64,000 nt of DNA from Burkholderia diffusa (GTDB lineage: Bacteria > Pseudomonadota > Gammaproteobacteria > Burkholderiales > Burkholderiaceae): positions 310,001 to 374,000 of the forward strand of contig NZ_CABVPN010000001.1 of NCBI RefSeq assembly GCF_902499115.1, written 5' to 3'. The stretch's first letter is position 1, and each line of letters opens with the position of its first letter. The position numbers were made by a program, and so were the translations under genes. Under the pieces are notes generated by a model. The model searched no databases. It was not told the DNA's origin and was given only the letters and a program-made list of their open reading frames with translations. Of this stretch, positions 25,009 through 33,278 are shown one piece after another.

Positions 25009-25257
25009 TACCGCGATGCCGGGCATGCCGCCGCGCGCGCGGCCTGCCCGGCGCACCCCGGCGTGCGGCGCGAACCTTCGCGGCCCCGGTGCTGTCGAAT
25101 CCGCTTTCGAATCCGCTGCGCGTGGGGCGGCACCCCGCCGGGAACCAGGGCTCCGGGGCCATTTCGCACCGTTGCACTGAGCAATCGGACGAACAGTTAT
25201 ACTTGTCCGCTACATCCCCGCTACCGCCACGCGCTTCCCGACCGCACCAGACTCTCT

Positions 25258-26799
25258 ATGCGAATGAAATTGAAGAACATCGGCCTGATTGCCGCGGGCC
25301 TCGCCACGGGCGTATTCGCCACGCTGCAGGTTTCGGCGTCGGCCGAGCAGACCGCCACGGCGCCGCTTCCCCTCGACCAGCTCCGCCTGTTCGCGGAAGT
25401 GTTCGGCCAGATCAAGCGCGAGTACGTCGAACCGGTCGACGACAAGAAGCTGCTGACGGCGGCGATCAAGGGCATGGTGTCGAGCCTCGACCCGCATTCG
25501 TCGTTCCTCGACAAGACCGACTATGACGAACTGCAGGAGCAGACCAAGGGTCGCTTCGCGGGTCTCGGCATCGAGATCTCGCAGGAAGACGGCCTCGTCA
25601 AGGTGATCTCCCCGATCGAAGATACCCCCGCGTTCCGCGCCGGCATCCGTCCGGGCGACCTGATCACCCGCATCAACGACAAGCCCGTGCGCGGCATGAC
25701 GCTCGACAAGGCCGTCAAGCAGATGCGCGGCGAGCCGGGCACCAAGGTCACGCTGACGATCTTCCGCAAGAGCGACGACCGCACGTTCCCGATCACGGTC
25801 ACGCGCGCGATCATCAAGGTCCAGAGCGTGAAGATGAAGCTGCTCGACCCGGGCTACGCATACATCCGGATCACGAGCTTCCAGGAGCGCACGACGCCCG
25901 ATCTCGCCGCGAAGCTGCAGGACATCGCACGCCAGCAGCCGAATCTGAAGGGCCTGATCCTCGACCTGCGCAACAACGGCGGCGGCCTCCTGCAAAGCGC
26001 GGTCGGCGTCGCCGGCGCGTTCCTGCCGCCCGACTCCGTCGTCGTGTCTACCAACGGCCAGATTCCGGATTCGAAGCAGGTCTACCGCGATACCTACGAC
26101 AACTATCGCTTGCCTTCCTTCGACAGCGATCCGCTGAAGAACCTGCCTCCGGTCTTCAAGACCGTGCCGATGGTCGTGCTGACAAACGCGTATTCGGCGT
26201 CCGCGTCGGAAATCGTCGCCGGCGCGCTGCAGGATTCGAAGCGCGCGCAGATCATGGGCAAGACGACGTTCGGCAAGGGCTCGGTGCAGACGGTCCGTCC
26301 GATGACGGCCGACACCGCGCTGCGCCTGACGACGGCCTACTACTACACGCCGAGCGGCCGTTCGATCCAGAACAAGGGCATCACGCCCGACGTACCGGTC
26401 GATCAGTACGCGGACGGCGATCCGGACGACGTGCTCGTGACGCGCGAGGTCGACTACACGAACCACCTCGCAAACACGCAGGATCCGAACGAGAAGAAGG
26501 AGCAGGAAGCACGCGAGCAGCGCCGCATGGACCAGCTGCGCGTCCTCGAGGAGCAGAACGACAAGAAGACGCCGGAGCAGCGCCAGAAGGACCGCGATCG
26601 CAAGCCGATCGAGTTCGGCAGCACCGACGACTTCATGATGCAGCAGGCGCTCAACAAGCTGGAGGGCAAGCCGGTGCAGGAATCGAAGTCGCTGCTCGCC
26701 GAGAGCACGGCGAAGAGCCCGGCCGGCAAGGCCGCGTCCACCACGAAGGCGTCGGGCGCGAAGGCGGCCGCACCGAAGCCCGCGTCGGCACCGCAGTAA
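25258..26799 (+). CDS. S41-family C-terminal processing peptidase (CtpA-like)
   Basis: 513 residues: signal peptide/anchor (MRMKLKNIGLIAAGLATGVFATLQVSASA), a PDZ domain (about 95-180: GRFAGLGIEISQEDGLVKVISPIEDTPAFRAGI), then the S41 protease core. The core has the catalytic Ser in NAYSASASEIVAGAL and Lys in MGKTTFGKGSVQT. The C-terminal 100 residues are charged and then Ala/Lys/Ser-rich (AGKAASTTKASGAKAAAPKP). Such periplasmic proteases trim C-termini of envelope proteins. It is followed by a strong terminator. Confidence 0.94.
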   Translation: MRMKLKNIGLIAAGLATGVFATLQVSASAEQTATAPLPLDQLRLFAEVFGQIKREYVEPVDDKKLLTAAIKGMVSSLDPHSSFLDKTDYDELQEQTKGRFAGLGIEISQEDGLVKVISPIEDTPAFRAGIRPGDLITRINDKPVRGMTLDKAVKQMRGEPGTKVTLTIFRKSDDRTFPITVTRAIIKVQSVKMKLLDPGYAYIRITSFQERTTPDLAAKLQDIARQQPNLKGLILDLRNNGGGLLQSAVGVAGAFLPPDSVVVSTNGQIPDSKQVYRDTYDNYRLPSFDSDPLKNLPPVFKTVPMVVLTNAYSASASEIVAGALQDSKRAQIMGKTTFGKGSVQTVRPMTADTALRLTTAYYYTPSGRSIQNKGITPDVPVDQYADGDPDDVLVTREVDYTNHLANTQDPNEKKEQEAREQRRMDQLRVLEEQNDKKTPEQRQKDRDRKPIEFGSTDDFMMQQALNKLEGKPVQESKSLLAESTAKSPAGKAASTTKASGAKAAAPKPASAPQ

Positions 26800-26816
26800 G
26801 CGCCGGCCGGCATCCG

Positions 26817-26853
26817 ACGGGCCATCGCGGGAAGACCGCGATGGCCCGTTTTT
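26817..26853 (+). terminator. Rho-independent terminator after the S41 peptidase
   Basis: ACGGGCCATCGCGG, 5-base loop, CCGCGATGGCCCGT followed by TTTT: a 14-bp perfect stem with U tract, 17 bases after the stop codon. Confidence 0.92.
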
Positions 26854-26911
26854 CATGTACGCCTAGAATGAATCGATACGCCGGCGCTTCCGCCCCGCTC
26901 ACGACTGTCCC

Positions 26912-27664
26912 ATGAACGACGATCAACTCCTCCGCTACTCCCGCCACATCCTCGTCGACGAAATCGGCATCGAGGCGCAGCAGCGCTTTCTCGACGCGCA
27001 TGCGATCGTCGTCGGCGCCGGCGGTCTCGGCTCGCCGGCCGCGATGTATCTCGCGGCGTCCGGGGTCGGTACGATCACGCTCGTCGATGCCGACACGGTC
27101 GACCTCACGAACCTGCAGCGGCAGATCCTCCACGTGACCGCATCGGTCGGCCGCAGCAAGGTCGAATCGGGGCGCGCCGCGCTCGCGCAGCTGAACCCGG
27201 AAGTGACCGTGCATGCGGTCGCGGCGCGCGTCGACGATGCGTGGCTCGACGAACACGTGCCACGGGCAACCGTCGTGCTCGACTGCACCGACAACTTCGC
27301 GACGCGCCATGCGATCAACCGTGCGTGCGTCGCGCACGGCGTGCCGCTCGTGTCGGGCGCCGCGCTGCGCTTCGACGGCCAGATCAGCACGTTCGACTTC
27401 CGCGACCCTAGTGCGCCCTGCTACGCGTGCGTGTTTCCGGAAGACCAGCCGTTCGAGGAAGTCGCGTGCGCGACGATGGGCGTGTTCGCGCCGACGGTCG
27501 GCATCATCGGTGCGATGCAGGCTGCCGAGGCGCTGCGCGTGATCGGCGATATCGGCAAGACGCTCAACGGCCGGCTGATGATGCTCGATTCGCTGCGGAT
27601 GGAATGGACGACGATGAAGATCGCGCGCCAGGCCGACTGCCCCGTGTGCCAGGGCCGGCACTGA
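26912..27664 (+). CDS. MoeB/ThiF-family adenylyltransferase
   Basis: 250 residues, E1-like fold: LLRYSRHILVDEIGIEAQQRF, nucleotide-binding VVGAGGLGSPAAMYLAASGVG, VDADTVDLTNLQRQILH, and zinc-ligand pairs CYAC and CPVC. The conserved cysteine is in CATMGVFAPTVG. It adenylates the C-terminus of a ubiquitin-like sulfur carrier (MoaD or ThiS). Single gene between a terminator and convergent ptsI, so its carrier partner cannot be told from context. Confidence 0.92.
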   Translation: MNDDQLLRYSRHILVDEIGIEAQQRFLDAHAIVVGAGGLGSPAAMYLAASGVGTITLVDADTVDLTNLQRQILHVTASVGRSKVESGRAALAQLNPEVTVHAVAARVDDAWLDEHVPRATVVLDCTDNFATRHAINRACVAHGVPLVSGAALRFDGQISTFDFRDPSAPCYACVFPEDQPFEEVACATMGVFAPTVGIIGAMQAAEALRVIGDIGKTLNGRLMMLDSLRMEWTTMKIARQADCPVCQGRH

Positions 27665-27676
27665 CGCGCGCGGGAT

Positions 27677-27698
27677 GCATGCGCCGGGCGGCGCATGC
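27677..27698. other. Hairpin between convergent moeB-like gene and ptsI
   Basis: GCATGCGCC-GGGC-GGCGCATGC, a 9-bp perfect stem with 4-base loop, 13 bases after the moeB-like stop codon. There is no T-tract, but the position between converging genes suggests a role in transcription ends or mRNA stability. Confidence 0.5.
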
Positions 27699-27742
27699 GT
27701 GACGTTTCGCAACCTTCGCGACGGTTCCGCGGCGCGTTCCGC

Positions 27743-29515
27743 CTAGGCGGCCGCGTCCGCACGCGGTTCCGCGACCGACAGGCGCTTGAGCGCCGCCTGC
27801 ACTTCTTCCGGTTCGAACGCGGCCAGCACATCGGCCGTGGGCTTCTCGAGCGCCTTCAGGTGCGCGCGCAGGATCTCCTGCTTCACGACCAGCAACTGGC
27901 TCGGGTGCATCGAGAACTCGGTGAGCCCCATCCCGAGCAACAGGCGCGTGAGCGCCGGATCGCCCGCCATCTCCCCGCACACCGACACCGACACGCCCGC
28001 CCGCTTCGCTTCGCGCAGCGTATAGGAGATCAGGTGCAGCACAGCCGGATGCAGTGGGTCGTACAGGTGCGCGACCGCGTTGTCCGCGCGGTCGATCGCG
28101 AGCGTGTACTGGATCAGGTCGTTCGTGCCGATCGACAGGAAATCGAACCGCTTCAGGAACAGCGGCAGCGCGATCGCCGCGGCCGGAATCTCGATCATCG
28201 CACCGATGCGCACGTTCGGATCGTACGCGAGCCCCGCATCGTCGAGCTGGCGCTTCGCCTCGCGGATCAGGTCGAGCGTCTGGTCGATTTCCTGCGCGTG
28301 CGCGAGCATCGGGATCAGGATCTTCACCTGCCCGAACGCGGACGCGCGCAGGATCGCGCGCAACTGCGTAAGGAACATCTGCGGCTCGGACAGGCTCCAG
28401 CGGATCGCACGCAGGCCGAGCGCCGGGTTCGGCGCCGTCTCGTAGCCTTCGTCGAGCGCCTCGAGCGGCTTGTCCGCGCCGACGTCGATCGTGCGGATCG
28501 TCACCGGCATGCCCTTCATCCACTCGACCGCGCGCTTGTACGCGGCGAACTGCTCCTCCTCCTCGGGCATCTCCTTCTGATGCATGAACAGGAACTCGGA
28601 GCGGAACAGCCCGACGCCGACCGCGCCAGCCTCGACCGCGGCCTTCGCGTCGTCGGGCAGCTCGATGTTCGCGTACAGCTCGATCTTCGTGCCGCACAGC
28701 GTTTGCGTCGGCGAGAACTTCAGGCGCTGCAGCTTGCGTTGCTCGAGCAGCTTCTCCGACTGGCGGTACGAATATTCCTCGAGGACGATCGGCGCGGGAT
28801 CGACGATCACGATCCCCTGGTCGCCGTCGACGATGATCAGGTCGTCCTGCCGGATCAGCGCGCTCGCATGCTGGACGCCGACCGCGGCGGGAATGCCGAG
28901 GCTGCGCGCGACGATCGCCGTGTGCGACGTGCGGCCGCCGAGATCGGTGACGAACGCCTGGAACGATTGCGACTTGAACTGCATCATGTCGGCCGGCGCG
29001 ATGTCGTGCGCGACGACGATCATCTCGTTCGTGCCGTTCGCGGCCGCTCGGTCGAGCGCCTGCGACGCGGACGGCGCACCGGCGAGTGCCTTCAGCACGC
29101 GCTCGACCACCTGTTCGATGTCGGCCTTGCGCTCGCGCAAGTATTCGTCCTCGATATCGTCGAAGTGGCGCGTGAGCAATTCGAGCTGCTCGGTCAGCGC
29201 CCACTCGACGTTGTAGCGGCGCGTGCGGATCAGGTCGATGGTTTCCTGCACGAGCATCGCGTCGCTCAGGATCATCATGTGGACGTCGATGAATGCGCCC
29301 ACTTCGCTCGGGGTGTCGTCGGTCAGGTCGGCGCGCAACGCGTCGAGTTCGCGATGCACGACTTCGAGCGCCGTGCGGAAACGCTCGACCTCGGCGTCGA
29401 TCTGGTTCGCCTCGACCAGGTAATGGGCGACGTCGAGCGCCGCCGGCGCGATCAGATACGCTCGCCCGATCGCGATACCACGTGAGACGGGAATGCCATG
29501 CAGCGTGAAGGACAC
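27743..29515 (-). CDS. ptsI: Phosphoenolpyruvate-protein phosphotransferase (PTS enzyme I)
   Basis: 590 residues: N-terminal swivelling domain with the phosphorylated His in GGRTSHTAIVARSLGIPAAVG, and PEP-binding TIM barrel with FRSEFLFMHQ, RTIDVGADKPL, GTNDLIQYTLAIDR and CGEMAGDP. It transfers phosphate from PEP to HPr. GTG at 29515 is chosen because AGGAGG lies five bases upstream and the family N-terminus (FTLHGIPVSRGIAIG) follows. It is preceded by its own TATAAT and separated from ptsH by a terminator. Confidence 0.96.
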   Translation of the reverse strand: MSFTLHGIPVSRGIAIGRAYLIAPAALDVAHYLVEANQIDAEVERFRTALEVVHRELDALRADLTDDTPSEVGAFIDVHMMILSDAMLVQETIDLIRTRRYNVEWALTEQLELLTRHFDDIEDEYLRERKADIEQVVERVLKALAGAPSASQALDRAAANGTNEMIVVAHDIAPADMMQFKSQSFQAFVTDLGGRTSHTAIVARSLGIPAAVGVQHASALIRQDDLIIVDGDQGIVIVDPAPIVLEEYSYRQSEKLLEQRKLQRLKFSPTQTLCGTKIELYANIELPDDAKAAVEAGAVGVGLFRSEFLFMHQKEMPEEEEQFAAYKRAVEWMKGMPVTIRTIDVGADKPLEALDEGYETAPNPALGLRAIRWSLSEPQMFLTQLRAILRASAFGQVKILIPMLAHAQEIDQTLDLIREAKRQLDDAGLAYDPNVRIGAMIEIPAAAIALPLFLKRFDFLSIGTNDLIQYTLAIDRADNAVAHLYDPLHPAVLHLISYTLREAKRAGVSVSVCGEMAGDPALTRLLLGMGLTEFSMHPSQLLVVKQEILRAHLKALEKPTADVLAAFEPEEVQAALKRLSVAEPRADAAA

Positions 29516-29582
29516 GCGCACCTCCTCTGTACATGTAAAGCCGCGGCACACTGCTGCGATGCGCTTATGACCCCGGTTAGTG

Positions 29583-29588
29583 ATTATA
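29583..29588 (-). promoter_or_regulatory. TATAAT -10 element for ptsI
   Basis: A perfect -10 hexamer on the minus strand, about 68 bases upstream of the ptsI GTG and downstream of the ptsH terminator. The -35 region is weak (three of six matches at best). It indicates ptsI can be transcribed independently of ptsH. Confidence 0.55.
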
Positions 29589-29654
29589 AATTCCGTACCT
29601 CCATGCTGACTGCGTGCAGCGCAGCATTACCATTTCCGCATCAACGCCGCGGAC

Positions 29655-29683
29655 GAAAAAAATGCCGCGGCAAACGCGGCATT
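29655..29683 (-). terminator. Rho-independent terminator between ptsH and ptsI
   Basis: On the minus strand AATGCCGCG-N5-CGCGGCATT is followed by a run of T (29655-29660). The stem is 9 bp and lies 33 bases downstream of the ptsH stop codon, inside what is usually a single ptsHI operon. Confidence 0.82.
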
Positions 29684-29716
29684 CTGCTTCGAAACGACAA
29701 CGATCCCGCGCGGGGA

Positions 29717-29986
29717 TCACTGACCTTCGCCGAACTTGTCCGCGATCAGCTTGAGCAGTGCATCCATCGCCTCGCGTTCGTCGGGACCGTCGGTCTCGAT
29801 CGACACGGTGCTGCCGATGCCCGCCGCGAGCATCATCACGCCCATGATGCTTTTCGCGTTGATCTTGCGTCCGTTACGCGTCATCCAGACTTCGGACTGG
29901 AAGTTGCCGGCCAGTTGCGTAAGCTTGGCCGATGCGCGTGCATGGAGCCCCAATTTGTTGACGATGGTGGTTTCTTGTTGAAGCAT
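29717..29986 (-). CDS. ptsH: Phosphocarrier protein HPr
   Basis: 89 residues. The active-site histidine is His15 (NKLGLHARASAKL) and the regulatory serine is Ser46 (NAKSIMGVMML), the site used by HPr kinase in bacteria that have one. It accepts phosphate from EI and passes it to the EIIA encoded 74 bases upstream. It ends before a terminator that separates it from ptsI. Confidence 0.96.
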   Translation of the reverse strand: MLQQETTIVNKLGLHARASAKLTQLAGNFQSEVWMTRNGRKINAKSIMGVMMLAAGIGSTVSIETDGPDEREAMDALLKLIADKFGEGQ

Positions 29987-30060
29987 GATTCTCGGTCGGG
30001 TCGGTCGCGGCCGCCGGCGACGTGCGTCGGCGGGTCAGTCTAAAACGAAAAACGGGACGG

Positions 30061-30531
30061 TCAGTGCGATTCGGTGCGCGGTTGCGGCTCGGGCGGAATC
30101 GGCGCGCACTGGCCGCAGCCGACTTCGGTCGGCGGCGGCGGTGTACCGGCCGCCACTTCGTGAACGCCCTTCGCGCCGCCGGACAGCGCCTTGTCGACGA
30201 GCTTGTCGAGCGGCACGGAACGGTAGCAGACGGCCCGCACCAGCATCGGCAGGTTCACGCCCGCCAGCACGCGCACGTTGTCGAGCTTCGCGAGCTGGCC
30301 CGCGATGTTCGCGGGCGTCGCGCCGTACATGTCGGTCAGCACGACGACGCCATTTTCTTCCCTGAGCCGCGCGAGCTCCGCGTGCGCGAACGCCATCACC
30401 TGGGTGGGATCGCTGTCGGCCAGCACGTCGATGCAGCCGATGCGCGCGGGCACGCCGCCGTAGATGTGCGCGATGCAGTCCCGCAGCGCGGTGGCGAGCG
30501 GTGCGTGCGCGATGATCAGAATCCCGGCCAT
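30061..30531 (-). CDS. PTS EIIA component, mannose (ManX) family
   Basis: 156 residues, EIIA-Man fold: MAGILIIAHAPLATALRDC puts the phosphorylated His at residue 9, and VVVLTDMYGATPANIAGQL is a family motif. No EIIB, EIIC or EIID gene is nearby, so this looks like a regulatory EIIA that ends the phosphorelay rather than a sugar transporter. The C-terminal tail has an extra GCGQC pair and a proline-rich end. First gene of the EIIA-HPr unit. Confidence 0.92.
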   Translation of the reverse strand: MAGILIIAHAPLATALRDCIAHIYGGVPARIGCIDVLADSDPTQVMAFAHAELARLREENGVVVLTDMYGATPANIAGQLAKLDNVRVLAGVNLPMLVRAVCYRSVPLDKLVDKALSGGAKGVHEVAAGTPPPPTEVGCGQCAPIPPEPQPRTESH

Positions 30532-30763
30532 GTCAGACTGCCCCCGGCCGCCCCTGGCGGGCCGACGCCCCGCAGCGGGGCAACGAGCATAGCGAAAGAG
30601 GGAATCGTTTCATGTTCAGCCTTGCAACGGTTTCGGCCCGACCGCCGGGCCTTCGGCGCGCTGGTCGCGGCACCGGGCAAGCGGGCATTGTAGCAGGCCA
30701 GTCAAGCTGCTCCGGCGACGGGGGACCTGCGCGGCCGCCGCCGGGGTTGCGCGGGAAGACGGC
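30532..30763. other. Gap between EIIA and gshB
   Basis: 232 bases on the minus strand after gshB. A short GC hairpin GCCCCG-CAG-CGGGGC lies at 30567-30581, about 36 bases upstream of the EIIA start. No T-tract, no gene and no clear promoter were recognised. Confidence 0.45.
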
Positions 30764-31720
30764 CTACGCGGCCGCACGTTCCAGCGCGTCGATGAACATC
30801 GCGGCGACGTCGAAGCCCGTCTGCTCCATGATCTCGCGGAAGCACGTCGGGCTCGTCACGTTCACCTCGGTCAGCCAGTCGCCGATCGCGTCGAGCCCGA
30901 CCAGCAGCAGCCCGCGCGACGCGAGCACCGGCCCGAGCGTCTCCGCGATCTCGCGATCGCGGGCAGTCAGCGGCTGTGCGACGCCGAGCCCGCCCGCGGC
31001 GAGATTGCCGCGCACTTCGCTGCCCTGCGGAATGCGCGCGAGCGAATACGGCACCGGCTCGCCCGCGATCAGCAGAATGCGTTTGTCGCCCGCCGTGATC
31101 TCGGGGATGAACTTCTGGATCATCAGCGAGCGCGTGCCGTCGTGGCCGAGCATCTCGATGATCGCGCCGAGATTCATCCCGTCGGCCTTCACGCGGAACA
31201 CGCCCATCCCGCCCATGCCGTCGAGCGGCTTCACGATCACGTCGCCGTGCTCGGCATGGAACGCGCGCAATCGTGCGGCATCGCGCGTGACCAGCGTCGG
31301 CGCGACGAATTGCGGAAACTCGCCGATCGCCAGCTTCTCCGAATGGTCGCGGATCGACTGCGGCTTGTTGAACACGCGCGCGCCCGCGCGCTCGGCGAGT
31401 TCGAGCATCCAGGTGGCCGTCACGTACTCCATGTCGAACGGCGGATCCTTGCGCATCAGCACCGCGCCGAACGACGTCAGCAGACGCGATTGATGCGCGG
31501 CCGCCTCGTACCACGGATGGCGATGCAGGTCGGCCGTGTCGCCGACAATCGTCACGCGCTGCACGTCCGCCTCGACGCCCGACCCCGTCCACGCAAGCTG
31601 GTGCGGCTCGCACGTGTAGATCGCGTGCCCGCGCCGCGCGGCCTCCGCCATCATCGCGTAGGTCGAATCCTTGTAGATCTTGAAGCGCTCGAGCGGGTCG
31701 GCGATAAAGAGAATGTCCAT
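30764..31720 (-). CDS. gshB: Glutathione synthetase
   Basis: 318 residues, ATP-grasp enzyme: MDILFIADPLERFKIYKDSTYAMM, MRKDPPFDMEYVTATWMLELAE, VIVKPLDGMGGMGVFRV (ATP-binding loop) and GLDAIGDWLTEVNVTSPTCFREI are GshB signatures. It joins gamma-glutamylcysteine and glycine. It lies 25 bases downstream of gshA on the same strand, so both steps of glutathione synthesis are one transcription unit. Confidence 0.96.
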   Translation of the reverse strand: MDILFIADPLERFKIYKDSTYAMMAEAARRGHAIYTCEPHQLAWTGSGVEADVQRVTIVGDTADLHRHPWYEAAAHQSRLLTSFGAVLMRKDPPFDMEYVTATWMLELAERAGARVFNKPQSIRDHSEKLAIGEFPQFVAPTLVTRDAARLRAFHAEHGDVIVKPLDGMGGMGVFRVKADGMNLGAIIEMLGHDGTRSLMIQKFIPEITAGDKRILLIAGEPVPYSLARIPQGSEVRGNLAAGGLGVAQPLTARDREIAETLGPVLASRGLLLVGLDAIGDWLTEVNVTSPTCFREIMEQTGFDVAAMFIDALERAAA

Positions 31721-31745
31721 GCGGGTCCTGTACGTAGCGAAGCCG

Positions 31746-33035
31746 TTACACCTGGATGGCTTCGGGATCGGTCTTTTCCAGTTCGATCGACGACGCGATC
31801 AGCGACAGCCGCGCGACGACGCCGTACATGTAGAAACGGTTCGGCGGCGCGGCGCCCGGCTTCGCGCCGGCATCCGGCAGCGCGGTGTGCTCGAAGCCGA
31901 GCGGGACGTAGTGCATGCCGGGCGCGTTCAGGTTCTGGTCGCGCTCGCGGCCGCCGTGCGTGCGGTAGAAACCGCCGACCACGTAGCGGTCGATCATGTA
32001 CACGACCGGCTCCGCGACTTCGTCGCCGACGCGCTCGAACGTATAGACGCCTTCCTGCACGATCACGTCGCGCACCGCGAGGCCGGCCTTCGACTCGGCC
32101 ATCTGCGCGCGCTCGGCCTTCGACATGCGGCCGATCTCGGCCGCGTCGTGCACGGTCATCACGCCGCGCCCGGCGGTGCCCGCGTCCGCCTTCACGACGA
32201 CGTACGGCTTTTCGCTGATCCCGTATTCGCGATACTTGCGCGCGATCTTCTTCAGCACGCCGTCGATCGCGTCGGCGAGCGCCTGCTCGCCTTCATGGCC
32301 CTGCCAGTCGACGCCTTCGACGTGTGCGAAATACGGATTCACCATCCACGGATCGACACCGACCATCTTCGCGAACTTCTTCGCGACGTCGTCGTAGCAC
32401 GAGAAGTGCGTCGACTTGCTGCGCACGGCCCAGCCCGCGTGCAGCGGCGGCAGGAGGTACTGCTCGTGCAGGTTTTCCAGCACGGCGGGAATGCCGGCCG
32501 ACAGGTCGTTGTTCAGCAGGATCGAACACGGATCGAAATTCTTCAGGCCGAGGCGGCGCTGCGAACGCTCGAGCGGTTCGAGCACGATCTTCTGGCCGTC
32601 GGCCAGCGTGATCGGTGTCATGTCGGTGATGCTCGGGTCGAGCGAGCCGAAGCGCACGTTCAGGCCGGCCTGGCGCATGATCGTCGCGAGCCGCGCGACG
32701 TTTTCCAGGTAGAACGCGTTGCGGGTCGGCAGCTCGGGAATCACGAGCAGGTTCTTCGCGTCCGGGCAGATCTTCTCGATCGCGGCCATCGCGGCCTGGA
32801 CGGCGAGCGGCAGCACTTCGGACGGCAGATTATTGAACGCGCCGGGGAACAGGTTCGCGTCGACGGGCGCCAGCTTGAAACCGGCGTTGCGCAGGTCCAC
32901 CGAACAATAGAACGGCGGGGTGTGTTCCTGCCATTCGAGCCTGAACCAGCGTTCGATCGCAGGCGTCGCGTCGAGGATCTTCTGCTCGAGCTCGAGCAGC
33001 GGACCGTTCAACGCGGTAACGAGGTGGGGAACCAT
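31746..33035 (-). CDS. gshA: Glutamate-cysteine ligase (beta-proteobacterial/Acidithiobacillus-type GshA)
   Basis: 429 residues. It is not the classical E. coli GshA fold: YVVVKADAGTAGRGVMTVHDA, SILLNNDLSAGIPAVLENLHEQ and MYGVVARLSLIASSIELEKTDPEAIQV fit the separate family described from Acidithiobacillus and found in many betaproteobacteria. It makes gamma-glutamylcysteine, the first step of glutathione synthesis. Directly upstream of gshB. Confidence 0.93.
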   Translation of the reverse strand: MVPHLVTALNGPLLELEQKILDATPAIERWFRLEWQEHTPPFYCSVDLRNAGFKLAPVDANLFPGAFNNLPSEVLPLAVQAAMAAIEKICPDAKNLLVIPELPTRNAFYLENVARLATIMRQAGLNVRFGSLDPSITDMTPITLADGQKIVLEPLERSQRRLGLKNFDPCSILLNNDLSAGIPAVLENLHEQYLLPPLHAGWAVRSKSTHFSCYDDVAKKFAKMVGVDPWMVNPYFAHVEGVDWQGHEGEQALADAIDGVLKKIARKYREYGISEKPYVVVKADAGTAGRGVMTVHDAAEIGRMSKAERAQMAESKAGLAVRDVIVQEGVYTFERVGDEVAEPVVYMIDRYVVGGFYRTHGGRERDQNLNAPGMHYVPLGFEHTALPDAGAKPGAAPPNRFYMYGVVARLSLIASSIELEKTDPEAIQV

Positions 33036-33186
33036 GAATCACTCGCGAGCGGGAGAATGAAGATTGTAGAGCAATTGCCCTGTCCATTTGGGGATTGTTC
33101 CCGGCTTCGCAAGGGTTTGGAGGAAGTTTTCGGCTATTGACCCGATAGCGTGAAGGGTTATGCGCTACGGCAGCACGCGGCAGGAG

Positions 33187-33209
33187 AAAAAAAAGCCCGC
33201 CGGGCGGGC
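33187..33209 (-). terminator. Rho-independent terminator after amtB
   Basis: On the minus strand GCCCGC-CCG-GCGGGC is followed by eight T (33187-33194). It lies about 70 bases beyond the amtB stop codon and before gshA. Confidence 0.85.
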
Positions 33210-33278
33210 GGGCCGAAGTCGCTGCGCTCATTCGTGGCGGGTGCCGTCTGCGCGGCGGCCCGCCGTCATCCGTACGAC

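Noticed and set aside
25086..25120. Short direct repeat TCGAATCCGCT twice upstream of the S41 peptidase gene.
   Set aside because: Only two short copies, with no regulator or family context.
25172..25203. Possible TTGCAC / TATACT promoter before the S41 peptidase gene.
   Set aside because: The spacer is 20 bases, outside the usual 16-18 range, so only the -10-like hexamer is plausible.
25210..26856. A minus-strand open frame of 548 codons, antisense to the S41 peptidase.
   Set aside because: The same GC-driven shadow; the opposite frame has signal peptide, PDZ, catalytic Ser and Lys.
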